A DNA stretch of 64,000 nucleotides, taken from contig DASYYY010000038.1 of the NCBI GenBank assembly GCA_035933635.1, positions 1 to 64,000 on the forward strand. Reading direction: 5' to 3'. The notes below the pieces were generated by a model. It ran no database searches, had not been told where the DNA came from, and saw only the letters and a list, made by a program, of their open reading frames with translations. Origin of the DNA: JAKIVR01 sp035933635 (GTDB lineage Archaea > Thermoplasmatota > Thermoplasmata > Lutacidiplasmatales > UBA184). Positions 8,259 through 17,603 of the stretch are shown here, in pieces (position 1 is the stretch's first letter; each line of letters starts with the position of its first letter). The position numbers and the translations under genes were made by a program.

Positions 8259-9280
8259 GCGCCCCCCGGCGTCGCCGGAGCCGTCTCCCGGACCGGTGCG
8301 GCCTCTTCACCGACGCTGCCGAGGACCCGACGGCTCCGGGGGTCGAGGACGTCACGCAGGCCGTCGCCGAGGAGGCTGAAGCCGAGGACCGTGATGAAGA
8401 TCATCAGGCCCGGGGCGAACACCGGCCACGGATGGGCCGGGAGGAAGTTGCTCGCGTAGTACTGGACCATGTTGCCCCACTCGAGGTCGCGGAGCGGGAA
8501 CCCGATGCCGCCGGACCCACCGGCGTAGGCGATCGTCGAGAAGGTCACGATCACCGTGCCCACATCGAGCGTGTAGTACACTGCGAGCGGCTCGAGCAGA
8601 TTGCGGAGCACATGACGGGTGAGGATCCGAAGTTCCGAGACCCCCGCTGCGCGGGCCGCCACGACATAGGGCCGCTCCTTGATCGACAGCACCTCGCCCC
8701 GCGTCACCCGCGTGTAGTACGGCCACCACGTGACCAGTAATGCGACGACCGCCGCGTTGAGACCGCCACCCAGCGCCCCAAAGATGGCGAGCGCCAGCAC
8801 GAGCGTAGGGAACGCCAGAAAAATGTCCGCGAGCCTCAGGATGATGGCGGAGGCCACACCGCCGAGTGTCCTCGGCCGGTCCCAATATCCCGCGATGAGC
8901 CCGAGCGCGCCGCCCAGGACGAGGGAGATCCCTGCGATGCCGAGTCCGAGCCCGAGGTCGAGGGGAAGCGCCGCCAGCACCCGGGAGAGCATGTCCTCCC
9001 CGAGCTCGTCGGTCCCCAGCGGGTGCTGCCAGGACGGGTTGGAGAACGCCGTCGGCCCCGGCTGGAGCGGGGGATAGGGCAGGACGAGCCCGGGGGCGAC
9101 GGCGACCAGCAGCGCCGTGAGGCAGATGATGACGACGATGACGAACCCGGCGAAGGACAGCGGGTTACTGCGGAAGATTCGGAACGCCGAGCGCAGCTCG
9201 GCACGGAGCAACGAGGGCGGCGCGGAGCGGGCCTTCGGCGACGACGGCGGCGCCCCCGAACCCTGCGCCGCGGGACCCAT
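8255..9280 (-). CDS. dppC: Peptide ABC transporter permease, DppC type
   Basis: A 341-residue inner-membrane permease of the BPD_transp_1 fold. An N-terminal tail precedes the first membrane segment (SFAGFVIVVIICLTALLVAV). The HPLGTDELGEDMLSRVL motif is diagnostic of DppC/OppC, and the EAA-type loop (VVAARAAGVSELRILTRHVLRN) contacts the ATPases. The ATG directly abuts the TAG of dppB with no spacer. It has a long, charged C-terminal extension after GLRDVLDPR. It pairs with DppB to form the channel. Confidence 0.93.
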   Translation of the reverse strand: MGPAAQGSGAPPSSPKARSAPPSLLRAELRSAFRIFRSNPLSFAGFVIVVIICLTALLVAVAPGLVLPYPPLQPGPTAFSNPSWQHPLGTDELGEDMLSRVLAALPLDLGLGLGIAGISLVLGGALGLIAGYWDRPRTLGGVASAIILRLADIFLAFPTLVLALAIFGALGGGLNAAVVALLVTWWPYYTRVTRGEVLSIKERPYVVAARAAGVSELRILTRHVLRNLLEPLAVYYTLDVGTVIVTFSTIAYAGGSGGIGFPLRDLEWGNMVQYYASNFLPAHPWPVFAPGLMIFITVLGFSLLGDGLRDVLDPRSRRVLGSVGEEAAPVRETAPATPGGA

Positions 9281-10303
9281 CTACCGCCACTCGACGCGCG
9301 GATCGAGGATCCCGTAGGCGACGTCGGCGATCAGGTTGGCGATGACCACGCCGATGCCGAAGACGACCACGGTGGCGATGACCCCGGGAAAGTTGGCGTT
9401 CACGATCGCCGAGAGGGCGTACTGGCCGATCCCCGGCCAGCGGAAGATCGACTCGATGATCACCGTGCCAGATAGCAGCGTGCCGGCGGTGACACCGAGG
9501 ACCGTGGTCGTGGTGATCAGCGAATTGCGGAGGGCGTGTTTGTAGAGGACGAAGAACTCCGACAGCCCCTTCATCCGAGCGGTCTTGACGTAGTCGAGCG
9601 GCAGCACCTCGAGCATCGCGCTGCGCGTCATCCGGGTCACGATCCCCAGGTTCAGGAGCGCGAGGGCGAACGCAGGAAGGATCAGGTGCGCGAGCGCGTC
9701 CCCCACGTAGGTCGGGTTACCGGCGAGGGCGGCGTCGACGACGGACATGTGCGTCGGCTGCGGGAACGGAGGAACGTCGGTCGAGAAGGGGCCGAGGGTG
9801 AGACCGAGCGCCGGCGCGACGAAGATCGCCAGCAGCAGCCCGAGGAGGTAAGTGGGCAACGCCCAGCCCGAGAGGTAGAAGATGCGCACGAGGTGGTCGG
9901 GCCATCGGCCCGAGCTGTTCGCCGCGATGACCCCGAGGGGGACTCCGAGGAGGATGATCATCAGCAACGCGGTGAGGACGAGTTCGAAGGTGGCCGGCAC
10001 GTCCTGGGCGATCTGGGGGGCCACCGGTTGAGAGGTGTAGGGATCGGTCCCCCAGTTCCCGGTCAGCAGGGTGTCCGCGTAATGGGCGAACTGGGAGGGC
10101 AGGGGCTGGTTCAGCCCGAGCGAGCTGATGCAGGCCCGATGGGCGCTCGCGTCGGCATGCGGCCCTACGTAGAGCGAGCACGGGTCCGCGATCGCCACAT
10201 GGGTGAGGTAGAATGTGACGAGGACGATCCCGATGATGACCGGGACCAATTGGAGCGCCCGCTTCCCGATGAACAGGATGAGGTTGCTCGGATCCCGCCC
10301 CAT
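9281..10303 (-). CDS. dppB: Peptide ABC transporter permease, DppB type
   Basis: A 340-residue permease with the DppB/OppB opening FIGKRALQLVPVIIGIVLVTFYLTH, about six membrane segments and the cytoplasmic EAA loop (KTARMKGLSEFFVLYKHALRN). The extracellular loop after segment 1 includes LGLNQPLPSQFAHYADTLLTGNWG, typical of the family. First gene of the four-gene operon; about 140 nt separate it from the upstream amidohydrolase, so it probably has its own promoter (AT-rich GTATTTCTA at about 10372-10380). Confidence 0.93.
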   Translation of the reverse strand: MGRDPSNLILFIGKRALQLVPVIIGIVLVTFYLTHVAIADPCSLYVGPHADASAHRACISSLGLNQPLPSQFAHYADTLLTGNWGTDPYTSQPVAPQIAQDVPATFELVLTALLMIILLGVPLGVIAANSSGRWPDHLVRIFYLSGWALPTYLLGLLLAIFVAPALGLTLGPFSTDVPPFPQPTHMSVVDAALAGNPTYVGDALAHLILPAFALALLNLGIVTRMTRSAMLEVLPLDYVKTARMKGLSEFFVLYKHALRNSLITTTTVLGVTAGTLLSGTVIIESIFRWPGIGQYALSAIVNANFPGVIATVVVFGIGVVIANLIADVAYGILDPRVEWR

Positions 10304-10371
10304 CCGTGCCCCTAACTGGACGGGCGGGTCGGGCCAGGTCCGGGCTCCACGCTGCGCCTAACCGAGCCGTC

Positions 10372-10426
10372 TAGAAATACCCCGCGGAGGGGGCCCACGG
10401 ACCTCTCCCGAGGAGACCCGGAGAGG
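10372..10426 (-). terminator. Possible terminator after the amidohydrolase gene
   Basis: Downstream of the amidohydrolase stop, on the bottom strand, a 7-bp inverted repeat CCTCTCC/GGAGAGG (10402-10408 and 10420-10426) is followed by GGTATTTCTA. The same AT-rich patch could instead serve as the dppB promoter. Confidence 0.35.
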
Positions 10427-10444
10427 CTCTGCCGGACTCCCCGG

Positions 10445-11350
10445 TCAGTTCCTTCGCAGCGCCTGGGCCAGGAGGCGACGTGCGTTGCCCCCGAGGATCT
10501 CCCGCCGCTCGCGTTCCGGGAGGTCGAGCGACCCGACGAGGTGCACGGCGTCCCGGAGCGACTCCAACGGCCAGTCGGAGCCGTACAGCACCCGCGAGCT
10601 ATCCCCGGTGCTCTCGATGGCCATCTGGATCCGGTCGCGGGCTCGGCGTTGCATCGCGGCGTAGTGCGGGGAACGCGGCATCCAAAACAGGCCCGAGGTG
10701 TCGGCGTAGACGTTCGGGTTCTTGTAGACCACCTCGGCGGCCTCGTCGATCCAAGGATTGCCGAAGTGGCAGAGCACGAAGGATAGCCCCCGATGCGCGG
10801 TGGCGACCTCGTCGACCTCGATCGGCCGGGCGTACTTCACGAGCCCGTTCGGGTCGAGGGTGTCACCCTGGTGCAAGAAGAGGATCAACCCGCGGCGTTC
10901 GCAGAACTCGTAGACCGGATCGAGCCGAGGGTCGTGCGGGTAGAAGCGTTGATAGCCGGGATAGAGCTTGATCACCGCGAGACCGTCGTCCGCCTCCCAC
11001 AGTCGGATCGCGCGGGCGATCTCCTCCGCACCCTTGGTGGGATCGACCGTCGAGCTGCGCAGCAGCCGGCGGCCGCTGGCTTCGAACGTCTCCCGACCCT
11101 CCCGAAGGGTCTCCTCGACCGAGGGAGCATGCTCCTCCTCGAGGACGAGGCCCCCGCCGATCCCGTGGGCGTCCATCTCGCGCAGGAGGCCGGCGACGGA
11201 GTAGTCGAGGTCGCGCCGGTAGAAGGTGTTCGGCGGGTCCGGCCAGTACTTCGTCAGGTGGAGGTGGACGTCGAAATGTCCGCCGGGCACCCGGGGCGGA
11301 CGCCCCGTGTTGGGGGCGATGGCCTCGTCCGCGTGCCGACCGCCCGACAC
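10445..11350 (-). CDS. Amidohydrolase 2-family metal-dependent hydrolase
   Basis: A 301-residue TIM-barrel hydrolase. Metal-ligand candidates are H29 and H31 (FDVHLHL), H160 (FLHQGD), H195 (LCHFG) and D259 (YGSDWP), the order seen in the amidohydrolase_2 (ACMSD-like) family, which contains decarboxylases and hydrolases. The substrate is unknown. The open frame continues far upstream over the aminotransferase in another frame, but homology begins only near here; GTG at 11350, 8 nt after the upstream aminotransferase stop, is preferred, with GTG 11290 as an alternative. It probably forms one transcript with that aminotransferase. Confidence 0.82.
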   Translation of the reverse strand: MSGGRHADEAIAPNTGRPPRVPGGHFDVHLHLTKYWPDPPNTFYRRDLDYSVAGLLREMDAHGIGGGLVLEEEHAPSVEETLREGRETFEASGRRLLRSSTVDPTKGAEEIARAIRLWEADDGLAVIKLYPGYQRFYPHDPRLDPVYEFCERRGLILFLHQGDTLDPNGLVKYARPIEVDEVATAHRGLSFVLCHFGNPWIDEAAEVVYKNPNVYADTSGLFWMPRSPHYAAMQRRARDRIQMAIESTGDSSRVLYGSDWPLESLRDAVHLVGSLDLPERERREILGGNARRLLAQALRRN

Positions 11351-11358
11351 GGCCCCGA

Positions 11359-13038
11359 CTAGCTGAACGTGTCCCGAGGGAGGGTCTTGAGTTCGGCGAG
11401 GGTCTCGTTCGCGACCGCCACGAAGCGCTCCACGTCCTTTTCGGTGTGGGCCGAGGAGAACGTCAGACGCTCGTACCCGTCGGGGTGGATGTAGATCCCC
11501 CGGTCGAGCAGCAGCTCCTGGTGACGGAGGTAGACGTTCCAGTCGATCTGGAGCGACTCGCGGTAGTTCGTGATCTTCTTGCGCCGCGTGAAGCAGAACT
11601 GGAGCATGCCCGTGACCGATTGCGCGATGAGCGGGATCTTCAGGTCCCGGGCGGCCTGCTCGAGACCCTTCTCCATCTTCTCGGTCAGCCGGCCCAGGCG
11701 CGTGTAGAAGTCGTCGCCGGCCCTCGAGAGCATCTTCAAGTTCGCCAACGTCGCCGCCAGCGAGAGGTTGTTCGCGAAGTAGGTCCCCCCGTAGGAGATG
11801 CGTCCCGGGGCGATGAGGTCCATGAACTCGGCCTTCCCCGAGACCGCCGAGATCGTCACCCCCCCACCCAACGCCTTGGCCCAGCAGCTCAGGTCCGGCT
11901 CGACCTTGTACATCTGCTGGGCGCCGCCGGGGGAGACGCGGAAACCGGTGAACACCTCGTCGAAGATCAATAGCAGGTCGTTCGCCTGGGTCAGCTCGCG
12001 AACCTGCTTGAGGTAGTCCGCCGCCGGCGGGATGACGCCCGCGTTGGCCATGACCGGCTCGAGGATCACCGCCGCGAGGCGGTCGCGGTTGCGTCGGATC
12101 ATGCGCTCGAGCGCGGGGATGGAGTTGAACGGCGCCACCATCACGTAGTCCGTCACCCCCGGGGGAATGCCGGCCGAGTTGGGCAGCGGTCGGGGGTACT
12201 CGTCGAGCCCCGCCACGATCGGAGGCGCTTCCGCGCTGATCAGCGCGTAGTCGTGCTGGCCGTGGTAGTGCCCTTCGAACTTGAGCAGCCCATCCTTCCC
12301 GGTCGCCGCCCGTGCGATCCGGATCGCGTTCATAGTCGCGTCCGAGCCGTTGGAGCCGAACGCGACCCGTTCGGCGCTCGGGACGAGCTTGCGGAACTGC
12401 TTGGCGACCTGGATCTCCAACTCGGTGGGGCTCGCGAAGTGGAGCCCGAGCTCGGCCGCCTCGGTGATGGCCCGGACGATCTCGGGCGGTGCGTGTCCGT
12501 TGATCAGGCAGCCGTAGGCCAGATTGAAGTCGAGGTACTCGTTGCCGTCCTCGTCCCAGACCAGGGCCCCCTTGCCCTTCGTGATGAACGGCGGGCACGG
12601 ATCGTACGATGCGACGCGGATCAGCGAGCTCGTGGAGTTCGGGATGAGCTTCTTGCCCTCGGCGAAGAGCTTGGCGCTCTTGGTCAACTTCCGGGTGAGC
12701 CGCTCGACCGGGAGCGGTACCGGGAGCGGCGCCTCCTCGGCCACGAGCGCAGGCGCGGGTGCGCTGGCCGCGGTGGTGGCCGGGACCGCTTTGTCGTCGG
12801 ACTTCGGGGTAGGGGCTTCTGCGGGCGCGGTCTCGGCTTCGGCCGCCTCCACCGCCTCGGGAAACACCGTCGACGCGAAACCCTGATCGCGGGTCGGAAG
12901 GGGGCTGGGCTTCCCCGGCGCTCCGGGAGCGGGAGGATCGCCCTTTCCGCGGGGGGTACGGACCGGGTTGGTGACCTCCGGAGAGGTCGTGGCGGGGGGC
13001 GGCTTCGCTACGTTGCGACCCCCGGTGGAAGAATCCAT
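11359..13038 (-). CDS. Class III aminotransferase, glutamate-1-semialdehyde aminomutase-like, long N-terminal extension
   Basis: A 559-residue protein. Residues from about 112 on form a PLP fold-type I class III enzyme: SSLIRVASYDPCPPFI, DEDGNEYLDFNLAYG, LLIFDEVFTGFR (cofactor Asp) and Schiff-base lysine K388 in SCWAKALGGG. The first ~110 residues are a low-complexity Pro/Ala/Thr/Glu-rich segment with no recognisable domain, unusual for this family. Heme synthesis genes are not adjacent, so a role in amine or amino-acid catabolism is as likely as tetrapyrrole synthesis. The promoter region carries CTATATATAATTG at 13078-13090. It is followed closely by the amidohydrolase gene. Confidence 0.85.
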   Translation of the reverse strand: MDSSTGGRNVAKPPPATTSPEVTNPVRTPRGKGDPPAPGAPGKPSPLPTRDQGFASTVFPEAVEAAEAETAPAEAPTPKSDDKAVPATTAASAPAPALVAEEAPLPVPLPVERLTRKLTKSAKLFAEGKKLIPNSTSSLIRVASYDPCPPFITKGKGALVWDEDGNEYLDFNLAYGCLINGHAPPEIVRAITEAAELGLHFASPTELEIQVAKQFRKLVPSAERVAFGSNGSDATMNAIRIARAATGKDGLLKFEGHYHGQHDYALISAEAPPIVAGLDEYPRPLPNSAGIPPGVTDYVMVAPFNSIPALERMIRRNRDRLAAVILEPVMANAGVIPPAADYLKQVRELTQANDLLLIFDEVFTGFRVSPGGAQQMYKVEPDLSCWAKALGGGVTISAVSGKAEFMDLIAPGRISYGGTYFANNLSLAATLANLKMLSRAGDDFYTRLGRLTEKMEKGLEQAARDLKIPLIAQSVTGMLQFCFTRRKKITNYRESLQIDWNVYLRHQELLLDRGIYIHPDGYERLTFSSAHTEKDVERFVAVANETLAELKTLPRDTFS

Positions 13039-13075
13039 GAGTTACACATCCAAGTGGTTCTGCGAGCCGTAAGTG

Positions 13076-13093
13076 GCTATATATAATTGCGTA
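13076..13093 (-). promoter_or_regulatory. Promoter of the extended aminotransferase gene with ATTGCGTA box
   Basis: On the bottom strand TACGCAAT is followed directly by TATATATAG, about 45 nt before the ATG at 13038. The octamer ATTGCGTA (top strand 13086-13093) recurs upstream of two tyrosine-rich protein genes at 33893, 38003 and 38046. Confidence 0.6.
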
Positions 13094-13122
13094 GGGCGGG
13101 GAATCTACATGTTCACGATTGT

Positions 13123-13139
13123 GTAGTTTCGATAACTAC
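13123..13139. promoter_or_regulatory. Inverted repeat upstream of the aminotransferase promoter
   Basis: Perfect 6-bp inverted repeat GTAGTT-TCGAT-AACTAC in an AT-rich 185-bp intergenic stretch between two bottom-strand genes. It could be a regulator site or part of the terminator of the upstream dehydrogenase gene. Confidence 0.35.
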
Positions 13140-13222
13140 CATTTCAATCTTATCTACTGGCTATTTGGAGCGTCTTTTGCGATTCTACCCGCCTCTATCT
13201 GTGCCCAAGTCCTCGAGTTTCG

Positions 13223-14425
13223 CTACGGTGGGGCGGGGTCCCGAAAGTCCGTCCCCAGACCCGGCTCCGGGGGCGCGATCGCGGTCCGTATCCCCCGGTC
13301 CGCCAGCGCCCGGCGGAACACGTCCGCGGGGACCGCGCGCTCGGGCGGTAGGACCCCCTTCCCGAGCGCCTGGCCCGTGGCGATCAATTCCGCGCCGATC
13401 GCCCCGCACACGCCGACGGCGTACTCGGTAGCGGAGAGCTGCCATTCCGGCTTCGGTGGGAATCGCGCCTGGGCGTGGCGGAGGACCGGGAGACCGGACT
13501 TGCGGCCCCGGACCTCCACGTCGAGGACCTCCCAATCGTCGATGCGGGTCTCGGGGGGATAGCCCAAGAGCGACCGGTTCCGCAGGAGGGCCAGCAGGAC
13601 GGAGCGTGGAACGACCGGGTGGTCTCCCACCTGGATCGGCTCGGTATCGGCGAGCCCGAGAAGGGCCAGATTCCGCAGGAGGTCGATACCGGGGCCCCCC
13701 TCCTTCCACTCGCACCGCCCCAGACGCTTGTCCGCCAGGCTGAGGGGAACGGTCGCGGGCTCGGAGTGAAGGGTCCGATACACTCGGACCTTCCCCACCG
13801 GCGCGGGGAAGTCGAACTCCTCCCCCTCGCTCATCGCCGGGCGCGGGTGGTAGGCGCCGTCCTCCCAGACTTGGGCGGGAAGGACCATCTCGTCGAGGAA
13901 CGTGCTGGGAGACCACGTGAAGACCAGCTCGGGCCCGCCGACGGTCAGGTCCCGCCATCCGTCCCGAAAGATGACGGAGTCGACCTGATCGAGGTCCCGA
14001 GTCGCCGCCCACGCGAGCACATTGGAGACGCCGGGTACCTGTCCGAGTCCCGGGATCGCCAGAAGCTCCGCCTCCCGGAACCGGGCGTCCCACTCGAGTT
14101 GGCGGCGCGTCATGTGGAAGAGCCCGCCGAAATCCAGTACCGGCACGCGGGCGTCGAGGCAGGCGGCCATCACCTCCAGGTTGAACGCATACTGCACGGC
14201 GTTGACGCATACGTCCGCCCCCCGGAGGGCGGCGCGCAGGGCGCTTCCGTCTCGAACATCGAGCTGCAAGGGCCGAGCTCGGTGACCCGCGGCGCCCGCT
14301 GCGGCTTGCGCCAGCGAGCCGTCCAGGTCTGCGGCCACCACCTCGGAGAAGACCCGCCCGACCGCGAGATCGCGGACCGCGCACCGGCCGGTCAGTCCCC
14401 CTCCGCCCAGCACGACCGCGCGCAT
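13223..14425 (-). CDS. Saccharopine dehydrogenase / lysine 6-dehydrogenase family oxidoreductase
   Basis: A 400-residue NAD(P)-binding protein with N-terminal Rossmann motif MRAVVLGGGGLTGR and strand-end acid VVAADLD. DVCVNAVQYAFN, VLDFGGLFHMT, PGLGQVPGVSNVLA and the ending GKGVLPPERAVPADVF follow the layout of lysine 6-dehydrogenases and related saccharopine dehydrogenases. Known enzymes deaminate lysine at C6 to give a cyclic imine/semialdehyde; this would feed the neighbouring aldehyde dehydrogenases. The substrate is inferred. ATG 14425 is chosen because the Rossmann strand starts at once; ATG 14473 is in frame but adds 16 unrelated residues. It is divergent from the next aminotransferase. 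Confidence 0.78.
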   Translation of the reverse strand: MRAVVLGGGGLTGRCAVRDLAVGRVFSEVVAADLDGSLAQAAAGAAGHRARPLQLDVRDGSALRAALRGADVCVNAVQYAFNLEVMAACLDARVPVLDFGGLFHMTRRQLEWDARFREAELLAIPGLGQVPGVSNVLAWAATRDLDQVDSVIFRDGWRDLTVGGPELVFTWSPSTFLDEMVLPAQVWEDGAYHPRPAMSEGEEFDFPAPVGKVRVYRTLHSEPATVPLSLADKRLGRCEWKEGGPGIDLLRNLALLGLADTEPIQVGDHPVVPRSVLLALLRNRSLLGYPPETRIDDWEVLDVEVRGRKSGLPVLRHAQARFPPKPEWQLSATEYAVGVCGAIGAELIATGQALGKGVLPPERAVPADVFRRALADRGIRTAIAPPEPGLGTDFRDPAPP

Positions 14426-14553
14426 CTGCCGGGGGCAGGTACCCGCGAAGAAAACCGCACCCCTGGGACTCATCCCGATCCGCCGAGGACCCCGTGGGGG
14501 GGGTCCTACCGGCGGTCCTCGATGGAGTAATATCGGGTCTCGAAGGAGGAGGC

Positions 14554-15957
14554 ATGGGTCGTGCCCCTCCCGCGCGACCGGAGCGTTCCGTGGACCCGCG
14601 ACTCACTGCCGCGATGAAGGCGTACGAGCGCCGAACTCCGGCTTCGGAGGCGCTGTGGCGCCGGGCCACGGAATACACCCCGCTCGGGGTGCACAGCAAT
14701 TATCGGTACCTCGAGCCCTACCCGTTCTACGTTCGCCGGGCCGAGGGCGTCCACCTGTGGGATGTCGATGGGAACGAGTATCTCGACTTCAACATGGGCT
14801 TCGGCGGACTGGCCAGCGGCCACGCCCACCCGAAACTGGTGGAGGCGATGGGCCGTCAGTTGCGCGATGGCGCGCTCTACGGCTACGAGTGGGGGGAGAC
14901 GCCGGCGGTCGCCGAGCGCCTGTGTCGTCGATTCAGCATGGCCCAGATCCGGTTCAGTTCGACCGGTCTCGAGGCGACCCATCACGCCGTTCGGATCGCA
15001 CGCGGGCGCACCCGCCGCCGCTACATCCTGAAGTTCGAGGGGGGCTACCACGGCTCCCACGATTCGCTGTTGGTCGGGGTGAAGCCCCGGCCGGAGAATG
15101 CGGGTCCTGCCGATCGGCCGGCATCGGCCCCCGCCGGGCCAGGGGTGCTCCCCGAGCTCACCGAGCGCACGCGGGTGGCGCCGTTCAATGACCTGGACTC
15201 CACCGAGAGGATCGCGAAGGAGATCGGCGACGATCTCGCGGCCATCATCCTCGAGCCGGTCCCGATGAACATGGGTTTGGTTCTCCCCCGGCCCGGCTTC
15301 CTCGAGGGCCTCCGCGAGCTGTGCGACCGCCTCGGGGCGATGCTCATCTTCGACGAGGTCAAGACGGCGTCGAAGTACCCGCGCGGCGCGTTCGGCCGCT
15401 TCGGGGTGCGGCCCGACCTGATGTTGATGGGCAAGTCCATCGCCTGCGGGGCGCCGCTGTCCGCCATCGCCGGCGGACCGGGGATGCTCGACGGGATCGG
15501 CCCGCGCAAGATCCCCCACGCGGGGACGTTCAACGCCAATCCGCTCTCGATCGCCTGCTGCCGGGCGACCCTGGACCACGTCCTCACGGAGGAGAACATG
15601 GCGCGCGCCGCGACGCTCTGCGAAAAGCTCGCCGACGGCTACGGCCAGATCTTCCGCGACCACCACATCGTCGGGCATGTATCCGCCGATGGCCCGTCCG
15701 GGACGGTCTACTTCTCCGACCACCCCGTCCACGACTGGAGGAGCTTCCTGACCGTCGATGGCGAGCGCTCGATCCTCTACTACTACCTGTGTCTGAATCG
15801 GGGGTTGATCCCCTCCGGGACCGGGGCCGACGAGCAATGGACGGTCTCGGTCGTCCATACCCCCCGGGAGGTGGAGTCGCACCTGTCCACCCTCTCGGAG
15901 ATCGCCGGTGAACTGACCGGGGCGCCGGTCACCGGTGAGATCGAGGAATCCGTCTGA
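14554..15957 (+). CDS. Class III aminotransferase, glutamate-1-semialdehyde aminomutase-like
   Basis: A 467-residue PLP enzyme: HLWDVDGNEYLDFNMGFGG, KFEGGYHGSHDS, cofactor Asp in LIFDEVKTAS and Schiff-base lysine K294 in LMGKSIACG. It is paralogous to the bottom-strand aminotransferase ending at 11359 but lacks its N-terminal extension. The ATG follows GGAGGAGG, and a TAATATC box lies about 23 nt upstream. The reaction may be GSA aminomutation or transamination of another omega-amino compound; the presence of two such genes with dehydrogenases favours catabolism. It probably heads a unit with the next aminotransferase, 63 nt downstream. Confidence 0.85.
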   Translation: MGRAPPARPERSVDPRLTAAMKAYERRTPASEALWRRATEYTPLGVHSNYRYLEPYPFYVRRAEGVHLWDVDGNEYLDFNMGFGGLASGHAHPKLVEAMGRQLRDGALYGYEWGETPAVAERLCRRFSMAQIRFSSTGLEATHHAVRIARGRTRRRYILKFEGGYHGSHDSLLVGVKPRPENAGPADRPASAPAGPGVLPELTERTRVAPFNDLDSTERIAKEIGDDLAAIILEPVPMNMGLVLPRPGFLEGLRELCDRLGAMLIFDEVKTASKYPRGAFGRFGVRPDLMLMGKSIACGAPLSAIAGGPGMLDGIGPRKIPHAGTFNANPLSIACCRATLDHVLTEENMARAATLCEKLADGYGQIFRDHHIVGHVSADGPSGTVYFSDHPVHDWRSFLTVDGERSILYYYLCLNRGLIPSGTGADEQWTVSVVHTPREVESHLSTLSEIAGELTGAPVTGEIEESV

Positions 15958-16020
15958 CCCCGGGTCCGGGCGGCCGGTTCATATCGGTCCGCGGCCTATT
16001 TTACAGGGGGAGGTCCTCCG

Positions 16021-17499
16021 ATGGCGACTTCCAGTGAGCGACTGAGCCTGCCGGAGACGCCCCGGATCGTCGTCCCGCCGCCCGGGCCGAACTCCCGCGC
16101 GCTCCTCGAGGAGCAGTCCCGACTCGAGTCTCCCTCGGTGGTGTACCCCCGGCACTTCCCGATCGCCATCCGCCGCGCCCGAGGTTCGGCGATCGAGGAT
16201 GTCGACGGCAACCGGTTCATCGACTGGATCGCGGGGGTCTGCGTGCTGAATCTCGGTCACGGTCACCCTCGGCTGCGCGCGGCCATCGACCGTCAGTTGG
16301 GCGAGCTCTGGCACGGCCTGGAGATCCCCACGGAGGCTCGGATCGCGTTCCTCCGGGAGCTCTCCGAGCGGCTTCCGGGGCGACTGCGCCATCATGCGCG
16401 GGTGCTCTTCGGGATCAGCGGCGGGGACGCGGTGGAGACGGCCGTGTCCATCGCCGACCATCTCAAGGGACGGAGGGGGACCATCGTCTTCTCCGGCGCC
16501 TACCACGGCGTCCACGGGGGCGCGGTGGCCCTCACCAGCGGGCGCAAGTACCACCGGACGAGCTCCTTCGGGGGCGCCCGGGTCGTTCGGGTCCCGTTCC
16601 CGGATCCCTACCGGCCCGTCCTGGGCGAGTCGGACTCTTCCTCCGGGCTCGTCCGGTATCTCGAGCACCTGGTGCGCGACCCGTACTCCGGGGTCGACGA
16701 GCTGTCCTCGGTGTTGGTCGAGCCCATTCTCGGGGAGGGGGGCTACGTGGTGCCGCCGGACGACTTCCTCCCCGCCCTGCGCGAGTTCTGCGACGACCAC
16801 GACCTCCTGCTCATCGCCGACGAGATCCAGACCGGGCTGGGCCGCACGGGAAAGCGCTGGGCCGTCGAGCATTCCGGGGTCACGCCCGACCTGGTCTGCA
16901 TCGCGAAGTCGATCGGCGGGGGCATCCCACTCTCCCTGGTCGCCTATGCCGACGATCTCGGCCCCGACCTCCCGCCGGCGTTCCACCTCGGCACGTTCCG
17001 GGCGAACCCTCTGGCCCTCGCGGCCGGAACGGAGTACTTGCGGGAGCTCGACGAGGGCGGCTGGGTCGATCGGGTCGCCCACCGGGGGTCAAGGCTCCTC
17101 GAGCAGTTCCGGTCGTTGGCGGAGACCGACCCGACCATCGGATCGGTCCGCGGACGCGGGTTCATGGTGGGCGTGGAGTTCGTCCGCGAGCCGAAGGGGC
17201 GCGTCCCGTCCGCCGAGCGGGCCCGCGAGGTCCGCCACCACCTGCTCCAGGGCGGCGTGCTCATGCACACGTGCGGCCCGTTCGACCAAGTGCTCCGGTT
17301 CATGGCGCCTCTCACGATCGAGGACGATCTGCTCGACCGGGGCCTCGAGTCGTTCGGCCGGGCGATCGTTCCCACGGTCGGGACCCCCCCGGGACCGGTC
17401 CCTCACGGTCTGCGGCCCGGCGCAGGAGTGACACGCGTTGGGCCGCTGACGCCGACGGTGGGCCCCCCCGAGCCGATCCGGCCCGGCCTGCCCCTCTGA
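16021..17499 (+). CDS. Class III aminotransferase, 4-aminobutyrate/lysine/ornithine type
   Basis: A 492-residue PLP enzyme of the GABA/ornithine aminotransferase group: IEDVDGNRFIDWIAGV, SGGDAVETA, LLIADEIQTGLGRTGK (cofactor Asp) and Schiff-base lysine K296 in CIAKSIGGG. These enzymes move terminal amino groups of GABA, lysine, ornithine or diamines to 2-oxoglutarate, making aldehydes. The Pro/Gly-rich last ~45 residues are an unusual tail. The start has GGGGGAGG nearby and TATTTTA at 15998-16004, 20-odd nt upstream. The gene is convergent with an aldehyde dehydrogenase gene that could oxidise its product. Confidence 0.87.
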   Translation: MATSSERLSLPETPRIVVPPPGPNSRALLEEQSRLESPSVVYPRHFPIAIRRARGSAIEDVDGNRFIDWIAGVCVLNLGHGHPRLRAAIDRQLGELWHGLEIPTEARIAFLRELSERLPGRLRHHARVLFGISGGDAVETAVSIADHLKGRRGTIVFSGAYHGVHGGAVALTSGRKYHRTSSFGGARVVRVPFPDPYRPVLGESDSSSGLVRYLEHLVRDPYSGVDELSSVLVEPILGEGGYVVPPDDFLPALREFCDDHDLLLIADEIQTGLGRTGKRWAVEHSGVTPDLVCIAKSIGGGIPLSLVAYADDLGPDLPPAFHLGTFRANPLALAAGTEYLRELDEGGWVDRVAHRGSRLLEQFRSLAETDPTIGSVRGRGFMVGVEFVREPKGRVPSAERAREVRHHLLQGGVLMHTCGPFDQVLRFMAPLTIEDDLLDRGLESFGRAIVPTVGTPPGPVPHGLRPGAGVTRVGPLTPTVGPPEPIRPGLPL

Positions 17500-17603
17500 G
17501 GCGCCCCCGGCCCGACCGAAGGTGGACCGGTCCGGTGCACGCGCGGCCGCAGACGACCTCAACCTCCGCCGCGATCGAGAACCGGGGCTCCGCCGACTCC
17601 GGG

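Noticed and set aside
10445..12598. A 717-codon open frame apparently extending the amidohydrolase far upstream
   Set aside because: Its first ~415 codons read the aminotransferase gene in another frame, with Arg/Gly/Pro-rich composition; amidohydrolase similarity begins only after the aminotransferase stop.
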